Shown: piece after piece, positions 28,074 to 36,539 of the stretch | Layout: each line of letters starts with the position of its first letter | Numbering within the stretch: position 1 is the stretch's first letter | Assembly: GCF_001650195.1 (NCBI RefSeq) | Contig: NZ_LXYR01000026.1 | Location: 1 to 64,000, forward strand | DNA from: Phormidesmis priestleyi BC1401 | GTDB taxonomy: Bacteria > Cyanobacteriota > Cyanobacteriia > Leptolyngbyales > Leptolyngbyaceae | DNA length: 64,000 bases | Direction: 5' to 3' | Notes under the pieces: generated by a model | Told to the model about the DNA's origin: nothing | Seen by the model: the letters and a program-made list of their open reading frames with translations, nothing else | Database searches by the model: none | Position numbers and translations under genes: made by a program

Positions 28074-29488
28074 ATTAATTCTTGGCGCAATCGATAAATA
28101 ATGGTGTTGGGTTCAACTTGGTTAAGAATGTCTTGAATCACCGTACTGGCACCTTGCGAACCCCACGTACAGCCTTGTTCTAAATAGATTTGCGCCGCCC
28201 GACCGACTGAATATGACCCGTAGCCTGCGATTCCAGCCTGGACGATCGAGACTCCTGCCAAAGCTGAGAATCCGGCTGAGGTGTCTGTGCCCGTGGCGAT
28301 CGCGGTGGCGCTTTTGCCCACTCCCAGCAGAATGCCGCTGCCGATTTCGCTCAACAGCAGACTGCCAGAACTGATCAGAATCGTCTTTAATAATTTGCCT
28401 GCTTCATAGCGCGTCATCGGCAACCCGTATAACTCAGCCAACGCGCGAATCATCGCCAGATCTGAGATTGCACCGCCCATTAAATCGAGGATGGCGATCG
28501 GGTTCAGCCCCACTGCCAGCGCTTTATATCGGGTGAATTTCCAAATTAATGCCTCTGCATCGGTGTTGCGGATTTCAACGATCGCCTCTGCCATACGTGT
28601 CTCAGCGTTTTTTGCCTGAAAGAGAGCATTGAGCGCAAGCAGCGATCGACCTTCCCGATTCAAGATCGTGAGAATCTTGTATTTCAATTCATCAATTTGC
28701 GACGGTGGCGTTTCCCATTCGTGAGTCACCCGTCCGTCTGCCCACTCAACGCGCATTTGCAGGGGGGCTGGCTCTGCCGCAACCATCACAATCTCGTCGG
28801 CGGTTAATAATTGCTGAAGTCGTGCGCCGTTTCCGGTTCTTGCGCCTAATCGCTGCAAACTTTCATAAATCGCCTGCCGACTCTGATCGGGATATAAGTC
28901 AATTTTGTTAAACACGAGAATCAAAGGCTTTTGCGCCTGTCGCAGGTCACAGAGGGCTTTGTATTCGGTGCGGGTGATGTCTCCAGCGACGATAAACAGA
29001 ATCAGATCTGCTTGTTCTGCTACGTCTCGCGCCATATCTGCGCGGGTTTGCCCATCGACTTCATCGAGTCCGGGGGTGTCGATCAGTTCGATTTGCACCT
29101 TGGCACCTTGAGGCACGATCGCACGTTCTGGCGGCACAATTCCTCCCGTTGGCGACCATCGAATCACCTGCGGTTTGAGCGTCACTCCGTTAATCGGACC
29201 CGTTTCTAAAACTTTCTCTCCGAGCAGCGCGTTCAAAATCGCAGACTTGCCTCGGCTCACCAAGCCAAACACGGCAATCCGCACGATCGCGTTATCCAAC
29301 TTATTGAGATTGGCAGACAGTCGATCGAGGTCTTTCTTGAGCGACGTTTGCAGGGCGGGATTTTTAGACGATCGAAAATAGCGCGAATAATTCGCCACGG
29401 CTTGACGCAAACTTGCCCGTGCCCGTGTGAGCTGCGTCTCTTGAAGTGTGGGGCGTGAAGTCGATTGAGAAGATTGAGCTTGACTCAC
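28070..29488 (-). CDS. Membrane-associated GTPase of the Era/dynamin-like type with a C-terminal hydrophobic domain
   Basis: 472 residues, GTG start. A coiled N-terminal segment precedes a P-loop GTPase domain: G1 GLVSRGKS, G3 IDTPGLDEVDG, G4 NKIDLY. The C-terminal half has glycine/alanine-rich hydrophobic helices (LLLSEIGSGILLGVGKSATAI, GFSALAGVSIVQAGIAGYGSY) of the DUF697/YcjF kind that sit in or on the membrane. A related GTPase is encoded at 30050-31639, with one secreted protein gene between. The role is unknown; family members act in membrane or envelope organisation. Confidence 0.85.
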   Translation of the reverse strand: MSQAQSSQSTSRPTLQETQLTRARASLRQAVANYSRYFRSSKNPALQTSLKKDLDRLSANLNKLDNAIVRIAVFGLVSRGKSAILNALLGEKVLETGPINGVTLKPQVIRWSPTGGIVPPERAIVPQGAKVQIELIDTPGLDEVDGQTRADMARDVAEQADLILFIVAGDITRTEYKALCDLRQAQKPLILVFNKIDLYPDQSRQAIYESLQRLGARTGNGARLQQLLTADEIVMVAAEPAPLQMRVEWADGRVTHEWETPPSQIDELKYKILTILNREGRSLLALNALFQAKNAETRMAEAIVEIRNTDAEALIWKFTRYKALAVGLNPIAILDLMGGAISDLAMIRALAELYGLPMTRYEAGKLLKTILISSGSLLLSEIGSGILLGVGKSATAIATGTDTSAGFSALAGVSIVQAGIAGYGSYSVGRAAQIYLEQGCTWGSQGASTVIQDILNQVEPNTIIYRLRQELM

Positions 29489-29580
29489 GGTTAAACCGAT
29501 GAACGCTAAATCTATTTTCGTGCAGAATGGCAGGTTTGGGCCGGGATTATGCGATCGTGAAAACCCTACCTGACGACTGG

Positions 29581-30027
29581 CTACCGAGGAAGCGGATTTT
29601 GTCGTTTAAAGAGCGGCAATGGTGAGGGTGAAATGCCTTCTCGCTTAAAAAATGGAGCATTCGAGTCGAGACACTGCTGCAACGTTGTGCCGATCGTTCT
29701 CGTAGTCTCATAGTCTGAAGTGTAGGCATTCATCTGATTGACTTCTCCATACAGCAACGTTTTGATGTCTTGTTGATAAAGCACCAGATTATCCAGTCCA
29801 TTAATGCGATAGACTCCCTGAAATTTTGAATCGGGCACGATCGAGCCAACTGCCGAGCCTCTTGACGAAAACCCGTTATAGCAAAGTCGATCGCCTTTCA
29901 CCGCAATTTGAATATAATTACTCGATCCCATACGATACATTCCGATTTGCAGGGGCAATCCACTTGCCATTGCGGCAGGAGCGATTCCACAACTCAACAG
30001 CGTTGCCATTAGCATTCGTAATTTCAT
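29581..30027 (-). CDS. Secreted hypothetical protein
   Basis: 148 residues from ATG at 30027. The signal peptide MKLRMLMATLLSCGIAPAAM ends before ASGLPLQIGMYRMG. The mature part has a beta-rich pattern with GDRLCYNGFSSRGS and a second Cys near TTLQQCLDSN, possibly one disulfide. It starts 22 bp after the stop codon of the second GTPase and ends 92 bp before the first GTPase, so the three leftward genes may form one unit. Not recognised further. Confidence 0.7.
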   Translation of the reverse strand: MKLRMLMATLLSCGIAPAAMASGLPLQIGMYRMGSSNYIQIAVKGDRLCYNGFSSRGSAVGSIVPDSKFQGVYRINGLDNLVLYQQDIKTLLYGEVNQMNAYTSDYETTRTIGTTLQQCLDSNAPFFKREGISPSPLPLFKRQNPLPR

Positions 30028-30049
30028 TCTCACACCATTCGTAAACGAT

Positions 30050-31639
30050 TTAAGAGGCAATAACTTCCTCTTGAAGCATTTCTAGAAGAATTGGGCTTTG
30101 AGACGATCGTGGCTCCTCTTTAAGTTTTGCTCCCAGTTGCAAAAGCTGCTCTTGCGGCGCGGGCAGTTGGGCAGATGGCTCAGTCGTCCACGGTTCTATT
30201 TTAGGAGTCAGCGTTGTCGATTTGAGTTTATCGACCGCTTGTTTAACAAACGCTTGCAAGAATGGGATTCGCTGATTTTGCTGGAAAATCTTCTCCATAA
30301 TTTGCTGAAGTAGATCTCGCTTCACCGTCCCATCTGGGATGTCACCCTCAAAATACTCAATCAGCGTCAATCCGGCGAGTCGCGTCAGATAGGCAGCACT
30401 GACTCCTTGCAGCAGCCCACCCGCGATATAAGTGACGACATTAGTTTTAAGAACGGTGGCGATCGCTTGGGTCGAGATTTCTACGACTCCCAATTTCACC
30501 ATCAAACTTGCCATTGTGGTAGCAACCGTTTTTGCCTGGTTTAGAGAGAACTTTTGCTGATAGAGCTTACTCAGATCCATCACCATTTGGGCATTGATCG
30601 CCGCCGCCGCTAGCAGATCCAGTGCGGGAAACGGGTTGGCAAAGGCAGTCGTTGCCACAATCCACTGCGCCTGATCGATCAGGGGAAGCGCCCGATCGCG
30701 ACGCACCGTATTCAATGCCTTTTTTGCCTCTGTTTTAATCTCAGCAGCGTTGCCAAACGAACTCGCTAAAACCAGTTGTTTACCTTCTTGCATGAGAATT
30801 TGACTCAAGCGATCGGTCAACGCTGAAATCTGTGGCTCTGGCGTTTCTAGCCATTCTTTAATAGAACCATCGGCTTGATGCTGTCGGACTTTTCTGGGTT
30901 TGGGATTAGTAGCGATCGCTATTACATCCTGCGAACCTAAGATTCCGTCTACTCGTTGTCGAAGTTGATTCAGCAACTGTTGCTGTTCGTCTGGCAAATA
31001 GTGATCTTGTTTGTTTAACACCAGCACGATGCGTTTGTGTGCGGCGGTCAATTTGCGAATCACCTGAAGTTGAGTTGCGGTCAGATCGCCATTCGTCAAA
31101 AACAGAACCAGGTCTGCCGATCGTGCCACATTCCAGGCATCTCGTTCTGCAATGATGCCGCTCTCAGTTGCCGCAAACAATTCTGGAGTGTCAGTGAGAC
31201 TGAGACTTTGCGATAGCTCTGATGCCCATGTCGATCGCAGGAGCTGCGTCAGCGATGTCTTTCCGACCGATTTACCGCCCATGACAGCAAGCCGAATCTC
31301 TTCTCGTTGCAGTTCGGTGGTGATTTGATTGATTTGCGATCGCAACTCCAACAATTGTTGAGCGCTGCCGTCGATCGTCCAATCTTTCGCTTCAACTGCC
31401 AGTTGGTTGATTACTCCTTCGGCATCTGCCAGAGCAGTTTTGACAGTTGCCAGATTTACGGGTGCGACAGGTTTTGCGTCTTCAGTTGACTGAAACCGCA
31501 AAGATAACCAGGCAATGCCACTGCCGATGACGATCGCAGGTGCCCATTCGCCCAAGCTGTGAACGTTTTCAAATAACCAGATAAAGAGTGTGAAACCCAC
31601 TCCCCCAAACACGAGCGATCGGCGCAACTGAACCGTCAT
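30050..31639 (-). CDS. Second membrane GTPase with DUF697-like C-terminus
   Basis: 529 residues. An N-terminal hydrophobic pair (LVFGGVGFTLFIWLF, APAIVIGSGIAWLSL) forms membrane anchors. A helical region follows, then the GTPase domain with G1 GGKSVGKTS, G3-like TDTPELFA (not the usual DxxG) and G4 LNKQDHY. The C-terminus holds an amphipathic/hydrophobic DUF697-type domain and a Pro/Gln-rich tail. Together with the GTPase at 28070 it makes a conserved-looking tandem. The altered G3 suggests low or unusual hydrolysis. Confidence 0.85.
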   Translation of the reverse strand: MTVQLRRSLVFGGVGFTLFIWLFENVHSLGEWAPAIVIGSGIAWLSLRFQSTEDAKPVAPVNLATVKTALADAEGVINQLAVEAKDWTIDGSAQQLLELRSQINQITTELQREEIRLAVMGGKSVGKTSLTQLLRSTWASELSQSLSLTDTPELFAATESGIIAERDAWNVARSADLVLFLTNGDLTATQLQVIRKLTAAHKRIVLVLNKQDHYLPDEQQQLLNQLRQRVDGILGSQDVIAIATNPKPRKVRQHQADGSIKEWLETPEPQISALTDRLSQILMQEGKQLVLASSFGNAAEIKTEAKKALNTVRRDRALPLIDQAQWIVATTAFANPFPALDLLAAAAINAQMVMDLSKLYQQKFSLNQAKTVATTMASLMVKLGVVEISTQAIATVLKTNVVTYIAGGLLQGVSAAYLTRLAGLTLIEYFEGDIPDGTVKRDLLQQIMEKIFQQNQRIPFLQAFVKQAVDKLKSTTLTPKIEPWTTEPSAQLPAPQEQLLQLGAKLKEEPRSSQSPILLEMLQEEVIAS

Positions 31640-31740
31640 ATCAGATATACTGCGAAACTACCTGCTTCCTCAGCATAGGACAAACTCTAAGCGTTGAGCC
31701 AAAACCATTAGAACTTATGTCTTAGTGACGATCGTGGCAT

Positions 31741-31971
31741 CTCAAAGAGCGATCGTTTGACTTCAGAAGTCGGTTTTTTCACCTCAGAGGTCAATCATTC
31801 CACTCCCAAGGGCGATCGTTTGACTTCAAAGAGCGATCGTTTGACTTCAAAGGTCGATCGTTCTGCTTCAGAGGTCGATCGTTTGACTTCAGAGGTCAAT
31901 CGTTGCCTAAAAAAGAACGAAGGATGGTATCACGGCACAAAATTGTGAGAGTAAAGTCCGATCGCCCAGAG
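31741..31971 (+). repeat. Degenerate 21-bp tandem array plus tail, left copy
   Basis: Units of the type GCGATCGTTTGACTTCAAAG recur with a 21-bp period from about 31748 to 31905. A tail with CTAAAAAAGAACG and GTAAAGTCCGATCGCC follows. In one frame the array stays open and encodes heptads such as DRLTSKV, DRLTSKS and DRLTSEV. A second, directly repeated copy of the whole module is at 32790-32999; the toxin-antitoxin genes lie between them. Confidence 0.8.
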
Positions 31972-32005
31972 ACCAGGCTAAAGTAGAACTCAGTGAATAA
32001 AGAGA

Positions 32006-32353
32006 TTGAGTGCTTTGGAAGCCGTTCCTCTTTCTGTCGAAATCTATGAAACTGAAGCGGGACGGGTGCCGTTTTCGGAATGGCTAACTGCCTTGAGAGA
32101 TTTGCAAGCGTCTGCCAAAATTTTGTTGAGGATTGATCGGGCAAAGCGAGGAAACTTGGGAGATCACAAGCCGATCGCCGACGGAATGTTTGAGCTTCGC
32201 GTGGATACAGGGGCTGGCTATCGTGTGTATTTTGGACGAGTCAGCAGTCAGGTGATTGTGATTTTGTGGGGTGGCGATAAGAGTACGCAGCAGCGAGATA
32301 TTGAGAAAGCGGAACAGTATTGGATTGATTATAGGAGTCAAGATAATGCCTAA
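32006..32353 (+). CDS. RelE/ParE (HigB-like) toxin
   Basis: 115 residues, TTG start at 32006 (a TTG at 32015 is also possible). The fold is that of small RelE-superfamily toxins: VPLSVEIYETEAGRVPFSEWLTALRD, ILLRIDRAKRGNLGDHKPI, MFELRVDTGAGYRVYFGRV and VIVILWGGDKSTQQRDIEKA. Family members act as mRNA interferases or gyrase poisons. The final codons overlap the antitoxin start by 8 bp, the usual toxin-first HigBA layout. Confidence 0.88.
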   Translation: MSALEAVPLSVEIYETEAGRVPFSEWLTALRDLQASAKILLRIDRAKRGNLGDHKPIADGMFELRVDTGAGYRVYFGRVSSQVIVILWGGDKSTQQRDIEKAEQYWIDYRSQDNA

Positions 32354-32624
32354 GAGCAGAAGTTATGAGCAAGAGTTGATGGGTTATCTACAAGACTCTG
32401 AACGGGCAATTGCCTATTTAAATGCGGCGCTGGAGGAGGAGGATTTAGAGTTATTTTGGGTGGCGTTGCAGAATGTGGCAAAGGCAAGAGGGAAAGGGGA
32501 TGATTGGTTTGAGCAATTATCGGTTCAAACTCCGGCGGTGGAAGGCAAGGTAGAGCAGTTGTTTTTCTTGTTGAAGGAGTTAGGGCTGGGGTTGAAATCA
32601 ATGGAATTGCCCCAAGCGTCCTAG
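32346..32624 (+). CDS. Antitoxin of the RelE/HigB-like pair
   Basis: 92 residues from ATG at 32346, inside the last codons of the toxin gene. It begins MPKSRSYEQELMGYLQDSER and continues AIAYLNAALEEEDLELFWVALQNVAKARG, typical of the addiction-module antidote family with a small helical DNA-binding region. It should neutralise the toxin and repress the operon. Translational coupling by overlap is likely. Confidence 0.85.
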   Translation: MPKSRSYEQELMGYLQDSERAIAYLNAALEEEDLELFWVALQNVAKARGKGDDWFEQLSVQTPAVEGKVEQLFFLLKELGLGLKSMELPQAS

Positions 32625-32789
32625 TTTAGCTAGGTTTCTGCGATCGGAGTCTAAATCAAAACGTTCTAATTCTGAAATTCGATCGTTCCTGACTCGACCG
32701 AAGCGATGGCATTGCTCAAGCGAACCCGATCGAGATAGAAGTGTCGGGCTTCAAAATCCCCTGACTTCTCCAAGATGCGATCGTTGCAG

Positions 32790-32999
32790 CTCAAAGAGCG
32801 ATCGTTTGACTTCAGAAGTCGAATGTTTCACCTCAGAGGTCAATCATTCTACTCCAGAGGGCGATCATTTGACTTCAAAGGTCGATCGTTGCACCTCAAA
32901 GAGCGATCGTTTGACTTCAGAGGTCAATTGCTGTCTAAAAAAGAACGGAGGATGATGTTACGGCATGGAATCGTGGGAGTAAAGTCCGATCGCCTAGAG
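32790..32999 (+). repeat. Degenerate 21-bp tandem array plus tail, right copy
   Basis: Direct duplicate of 31741-31971, including the same order of variant units (DRLTSEV, then FTSEVNHSTP, then HLTSKV and DRLTSEV in translation) and the tail GTAAAGTCCGATCGCC. The heptad-coding frame is open here too and ends at a TGA shortly after CLKKN. The module sits between the antitoxin gene and the HEAT/NTPase gene. Confidence 0.8.
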
Positions 33000-33072
33000 A
33001 TATATCATGCTTACAAGGAATTACAGATTAAATTGGTGTAGTGCGATTTATGCCCTCTGATGGTTGAGGCTC

Positions 33073-36000
33073 ATGCGTAGAAGAATCGATCGTCCTTTCC
33101 CCCGCTTTCCGTTCCGCGTTCATCGTTCTGTGTTCATCGGGTGCTTCCTTGCGTTCCTCTTTTCGCTCTCCATCGGTGTTTCGTTTGGGAATGCCAAGGA
33201 AAAACCGAAGCCAAAACTTCAGGAATGGCAAATCAACGGCATTTTGGCAGCTTTGGATGATGGATATTCAGGAGTTAAGCAGAAGGCTTTTGAAAAACTA
33301 GTCGAGTTTGATGCAGCAGATCTGAAAGCGTTTCCTAAGCAGTCAGAGGAGATTGGGAAAAGAGCGCTCGCTGCTCTCAACGACAGCAAAGAAGACTCCT
33401 ATCTCCGCCCCAGCGCGGCTGTGGCACTAAGCAATTTAGATAAAACCAACCCTGCTGCGGTACAAGCCCTCACTACTGTTCTCAACAACAGCAAAGAAAG
33501 TTCCGATCTCCGCTACAGTACGGCTGTAGCACTAAGTAATTTGGACAAAACCAGCCCTGTTGCGGTGCAATTTCTTACCACTGTTCTTAATGACAGCAAA
33601 GAAAACTTCGATTTTCGCTCTAGGGCAATTGTGGCACTAAGCAATTTAGACAAAGCCAGCCCTGTTGCGGTACAAGCCCTCACTATTGTTCTCAACGACA
33701 GCAAAGAAAACTCCGCTCTCCGCTACAGTGCAGCTCTGGCATTAAGTAATTTAGACAAAGCCAGCCCTGCTGCGGTACAAGCCCTCACTACTGTTCTCAA
33801 CAACAGCAAAGAAAGTTCCGATCTCCGCTACAGTACGGCTGTAGCACTAAGTAATTTGGACAAAACCAGCCCTGTTGCGGTGCAATTTCTTACCACTGTT
33901 CTTAATGACAGCAAAGAAAACTCCGCTCTCCGCTCCCGTGCCGCTGTAGCACTAAGCAATTTGGACAAAACCAGCCCTGTTGCGGTGCAATTTCTTACCA
34001 CTGTTCTTAATGACAGCAAAGAAAGCTCCGATCTCCGCTCCCGTGCGGCTTGGGCACTCGGAAATTTAGACAAAACCAGTCCTGTTGCAGTGCAAGCCCT
34101 TGTCACTCTTTTCAGCGACAGCAAAGAAAACTCCGATCTCCGCTATAGCGCGGCTGAGGCACTCGGAAATTTAGACAAAACCAGTCCTGTTGCGGTGCAA
34201 GCCCTCACCACTGTTCTCAACAACAGTAAGGAAGGTTCCGCTCTCCGCTACAGCGCGGCTGAGGCACTCGGAAATTTAGACAAAACCAGTCCTGCTGCGA
34301 TGCAAGCCCTCACCACTGTTCTCAACAACAGCAAAGAATACTTCTATCTCCGCTATAGAGCGACTGAGGCGCTCGGCAATTTAGGCAGAACTAGTCCTGC
34401 TGCGGTGCAAGCCCTCACCACTGTTCTCAATAACAGCAAAGAATACTCCTCTCTCCGCTCCAGTGCGGCTCTGGCACTAGGTAATCTCAAGCAGTTGAGC
34501 TTAGGTGAGATATTTGTTCTCATTGATCGTACTTTTGATGTTGCTTCTGAGGATCTTTACAAAATGCGTTTCTCTTCTTACTTCTACAGCAGAGGAGACA
34601 GCAACATTAAAACATTAATGAGGTGGGTTAGTCCTCCTGAATCGCTTTCCAAGCCAGATGAGCTTTCCGCTGATGAACTCAGAAAAGCCTTGGGAGTCTT
34701 CAAGAAAGCCTGGGAACCCAGCCGTGATTTCCCCAGACTTCGCAAAGAACTGGCTGGAGCCATTGCCAGCGTCAGCAGTCGAGGAAAATGGCACCTCAGC
34801 GACGCTTTACTGCTCGAACAGCACTACAAAAACCTCAGCAGTGCCAACTTTGACGAAGCCGATACCGTCAAAAAAGCCATTGATGCCCTCACCGTTTGGA
34901 AACACCTCAAGGAATCTGGCTACGCCCTCGCTGCACACCTCCTCTTCTGGGTTGCCCTGATCTTTGCCTATCCCAAATATTCCTGGGTTCAAGCCGTATT
35001 CTTCTGGAATCCGTGGGTACGCAAAATTATCGGTGTCGGCTACGTCGGCTTTCTGCTTGCTTGGGTGCCCTTCCTCCGTCGCAAACTGTTTGAACCCTTC
35101 AAATTCTCCCTCCTTGCCGATGCTCGTCTCACAAACTTCGATCCCACTGCCTACTTTCCAGAGTCAAACGTCATTCTCGTCGGCTCTCGACACGTCACCC
35201 CGCTCAACACCACCCTGACCGCCATCCAAGGACAGACCATCCTCGAAGGCAGTTCCGGTTTAGGCAAATCGATGTTCTTGCGCCACCTCGTGCAGCAAAG
35301 CTCTCGCATCGTTGTCTTCTTACCCGCCCGAAAATGCGAGAACGGAGTCATCGAAGCTATCCAAGCCAAGCTTCACGGACAGGCACAAGACGCAGAATTC
35401 CTCAAAAATCTGATTTATAGTGGCGCGATCGACATCTGCATCGACGGCTTAAACGAAGTCAGTGCCGACACTCGCGCCAAGATTAGCCAATTTGTCGAAA
35501 GCTACTTCAAAGGCAACATCATTTTGACCACCCAACCGATCGAATGGATTGCCCCCACCACCGCCAAGATCTACGAACTGCAACCGCTCCAGACCGATCA
35601 GATCGAAACCTTCTTGCTTTCTAGATCTGCGATCGTGGCTCCCACATCAGAAGCCACCTATGCCGACTCGTGCCGCAGCTATCTCGCCCAAGCACTCAAC
35701 CCCAACCAATCCTCTGAAGAACTCGCCGCTACCCAGCGCATCCTTTCTAACCCGATGGATCTCACCGTCGTTGCTCAGATGATCGCCCTCGGAAAAACAC
35801 CCGATCTCTTCCGTTTACAAGAGCAGCAATATCAACTGATGGCGGCAGATTATCACGATCGCTGGAACCAAGACTTCCCCATAAAGAAATTTGCCGAAGC
35901 GCTCTATCAACTTCGCCTCAACGACGAGAAAGCCATTCCTCCCAGTGAATTTCTGCAAGAACTGACCAGCATGGAAGACGAACAATACAAGATGGTCGTC

Positions 36001-36327
36001 AGTCGTCAATGGAAAGATGCCAAAGGAGAACCCCAGCATGAATGGTATTGTCGCCACGACAAGATCATGGAGTTCTTTATTGTGCAAACGTTTTTGGGTG
36101 ATGGTGAAACTGCACAGAATCGCCTGATCGATCACATGGGAGATTCCCGTTTTCGAGGCGTTTACTTCTTATTAGCCACCTTGCTTTCTCTCGACGCAGC
36201 CGCCGACCTGCGCGAAAAGCTCATCCTCTATGCTGCAAACACCAAAGATCACACCGTCAGCGACACCTTTGTACAACTCTTCCACAGCCGCGCCACTTTA
36301 AACGCCGAGGTTGCCAGTTTGATCTAG
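33073..36327 (+). CDS. Membrane protein with about 11 HEAT-like repeats and a NACHT/STAND-type NTPase
   Basis: 1084 residues from ATG at 33073 (a TTG lies three codons upstream). In order: basic N-terminus and hydrophobic signal/anchor (about 18-39); about 11 repeats of 35 residues (103-487), consensus NDSKENSDLRYSAAVALSNL with DKTSPVAVQALTTVL; a helical region; two transmembrane helices (about 616-633 and 652-669); then an NTPase with Walker A GSSGLGKS (726-733), Walker B ICIDGLNEV (D791) and ILTTQPIEW; then a helical C-terminal domain containing WYCRHDKIMEFF. Repeats 2 and 5 are identical in DNA. STAND NTPases act as sensors or switches in signalling, cell death or antiphage defence. The ligand is unknown. 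The topology is unusual. Confidence 0.85.
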   Translation: MRRRIDRPFPRFPFRVHRSVFIGCFLAFLFSLSIGVSFGNAKEKPKPKLQEWQINGILAALDDGYSGVKQKAFEKLVEFDAADLKAFPKQSEEIGKRALAALNDSKEDSYLRPSAAVALSNLDKTNPAAVQALTTVLNNSKESSDLRYSTAVALSNLDKTSPVAVQFLTTVLNDSKENFDFRSRAIVALSNLDKASPVAVQALTIVLNDSKENSALRYSAALALSNLDKASPAAVQALTTVLNNSKESSDLRYSTAVALSNLDKTSPVAVQFLTTVLNDSKENSALRSRAAVALSNLDKTSPVAVQFLTTVLNDSKESSDLRSRAAWALGNLDKTSPVAVQALVTLFSDSKENSDLRYSAAEALGNLDKTSPVAVQALTTVLNNSKEGSALRYSAAEALGNLDKTSPAAMQALTTVLNNSKEYFYLRYRATEALGNLGRTSPAAVQALTTVLNNSKEYSSLRSSAALALGNLKQLSLGEIFVLIDRTFDVASEDLYKMRFSSYFYSRGDSNIKTLMRWVSPPESLSKPDELSADELRKALGVFKKAWEPSRDFPRLRKELAGAIASVSSRGKWHLSDALLLEQHYKNLSSANFDEADTVKKAIDALTVWKHLKESGYALAAHLLFWVALIFAYPKYSWVQAVFFWNPWVRKIIGVGYVGFLLAWVPFLRRKLFEPFKFSLLADARLTNFDPTAYFPESNVILVGSRHVTPLNTTLTAIQGQTILEGSSGLGKSMFLRHLVQQSSRIVVFLPARKCENGVIEAIQAKLHGQAQDAEFLKNLIYSGAIDICIDGLNEVSADTRAKISQFVESYFKGNIILTTQPIEWIAPTTAKIYELQPLQTDQIETFLLSRSAIVAPTSEATYADSCRSYLAQALNPNQSSEELAATQRILSNPMDLTVVAQMIALGKTPDLFRLQEQQYQLMAADYHDRWNQDFPIKKFAEALYQLRLNDEKAIPPSEFLQELTSMEDEQYKMVVSRQWKDAKGEPQHEWYCRHDKIMEFFIVQTFLGDGETAQNRLIDHMGDSRFRGVYFLLATLLSLDAAADLREKLILYAANTKDHTVSDTFVQLFHSRATLNAEVASLI

Positions 36328-36368
36328 AGAATGTTTGAAACGGATTGAAAGTTTCTTGGCTTCGTTGC

Positions 36369-36508
36369 TCACCCGCCCGTGATTAAAAATCACGGTCTAA
36401 CGGTGCGAAGTCCCTAAAGGGACTAAAAAAGCCAACCAGGTCAAAGCCTTTAGTCTGTTTCAACAGACTTCGCACCGTTAGCCCCGACTTTCAGTCCGGG
36501 GCGGGTGA
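36369..36508. repeat. Palindromic repeat element with nested hairpins
   Basis: The arms TAACGGTGCGAAGTC (36398) and GACTTCGCACCGTTA (36466) are perfect inverted repeats. They are extended by TCACCCGCC and GGCGGGTGA at the outer ends. Each arm also carries its own small hairpin (CGTGATTAAAAATCACG, and CCCCGACTTTCAGTCCGGGG). It is non-coding, lies between the HEAT/NTPase gene and the convergent GH116 gene, and may act as a bidirectional terminator. Confidence 0.75.
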
Positions 36509-36539
36509 CGCGATAAACGATCGCGGTTCAAACATCCTC

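Noticed and set aside
31741-32999. Repeat arrays as CRISPR
   Set aside because: Units are contiguous 21-bp degenerate repeats without unique spacers and no cas genes are near.
32775-33041. An 88-codon frame across the right repeat array
   Set aside because: It uses a different frame from the one kept open in both copies, so it is not supported by the duplication.
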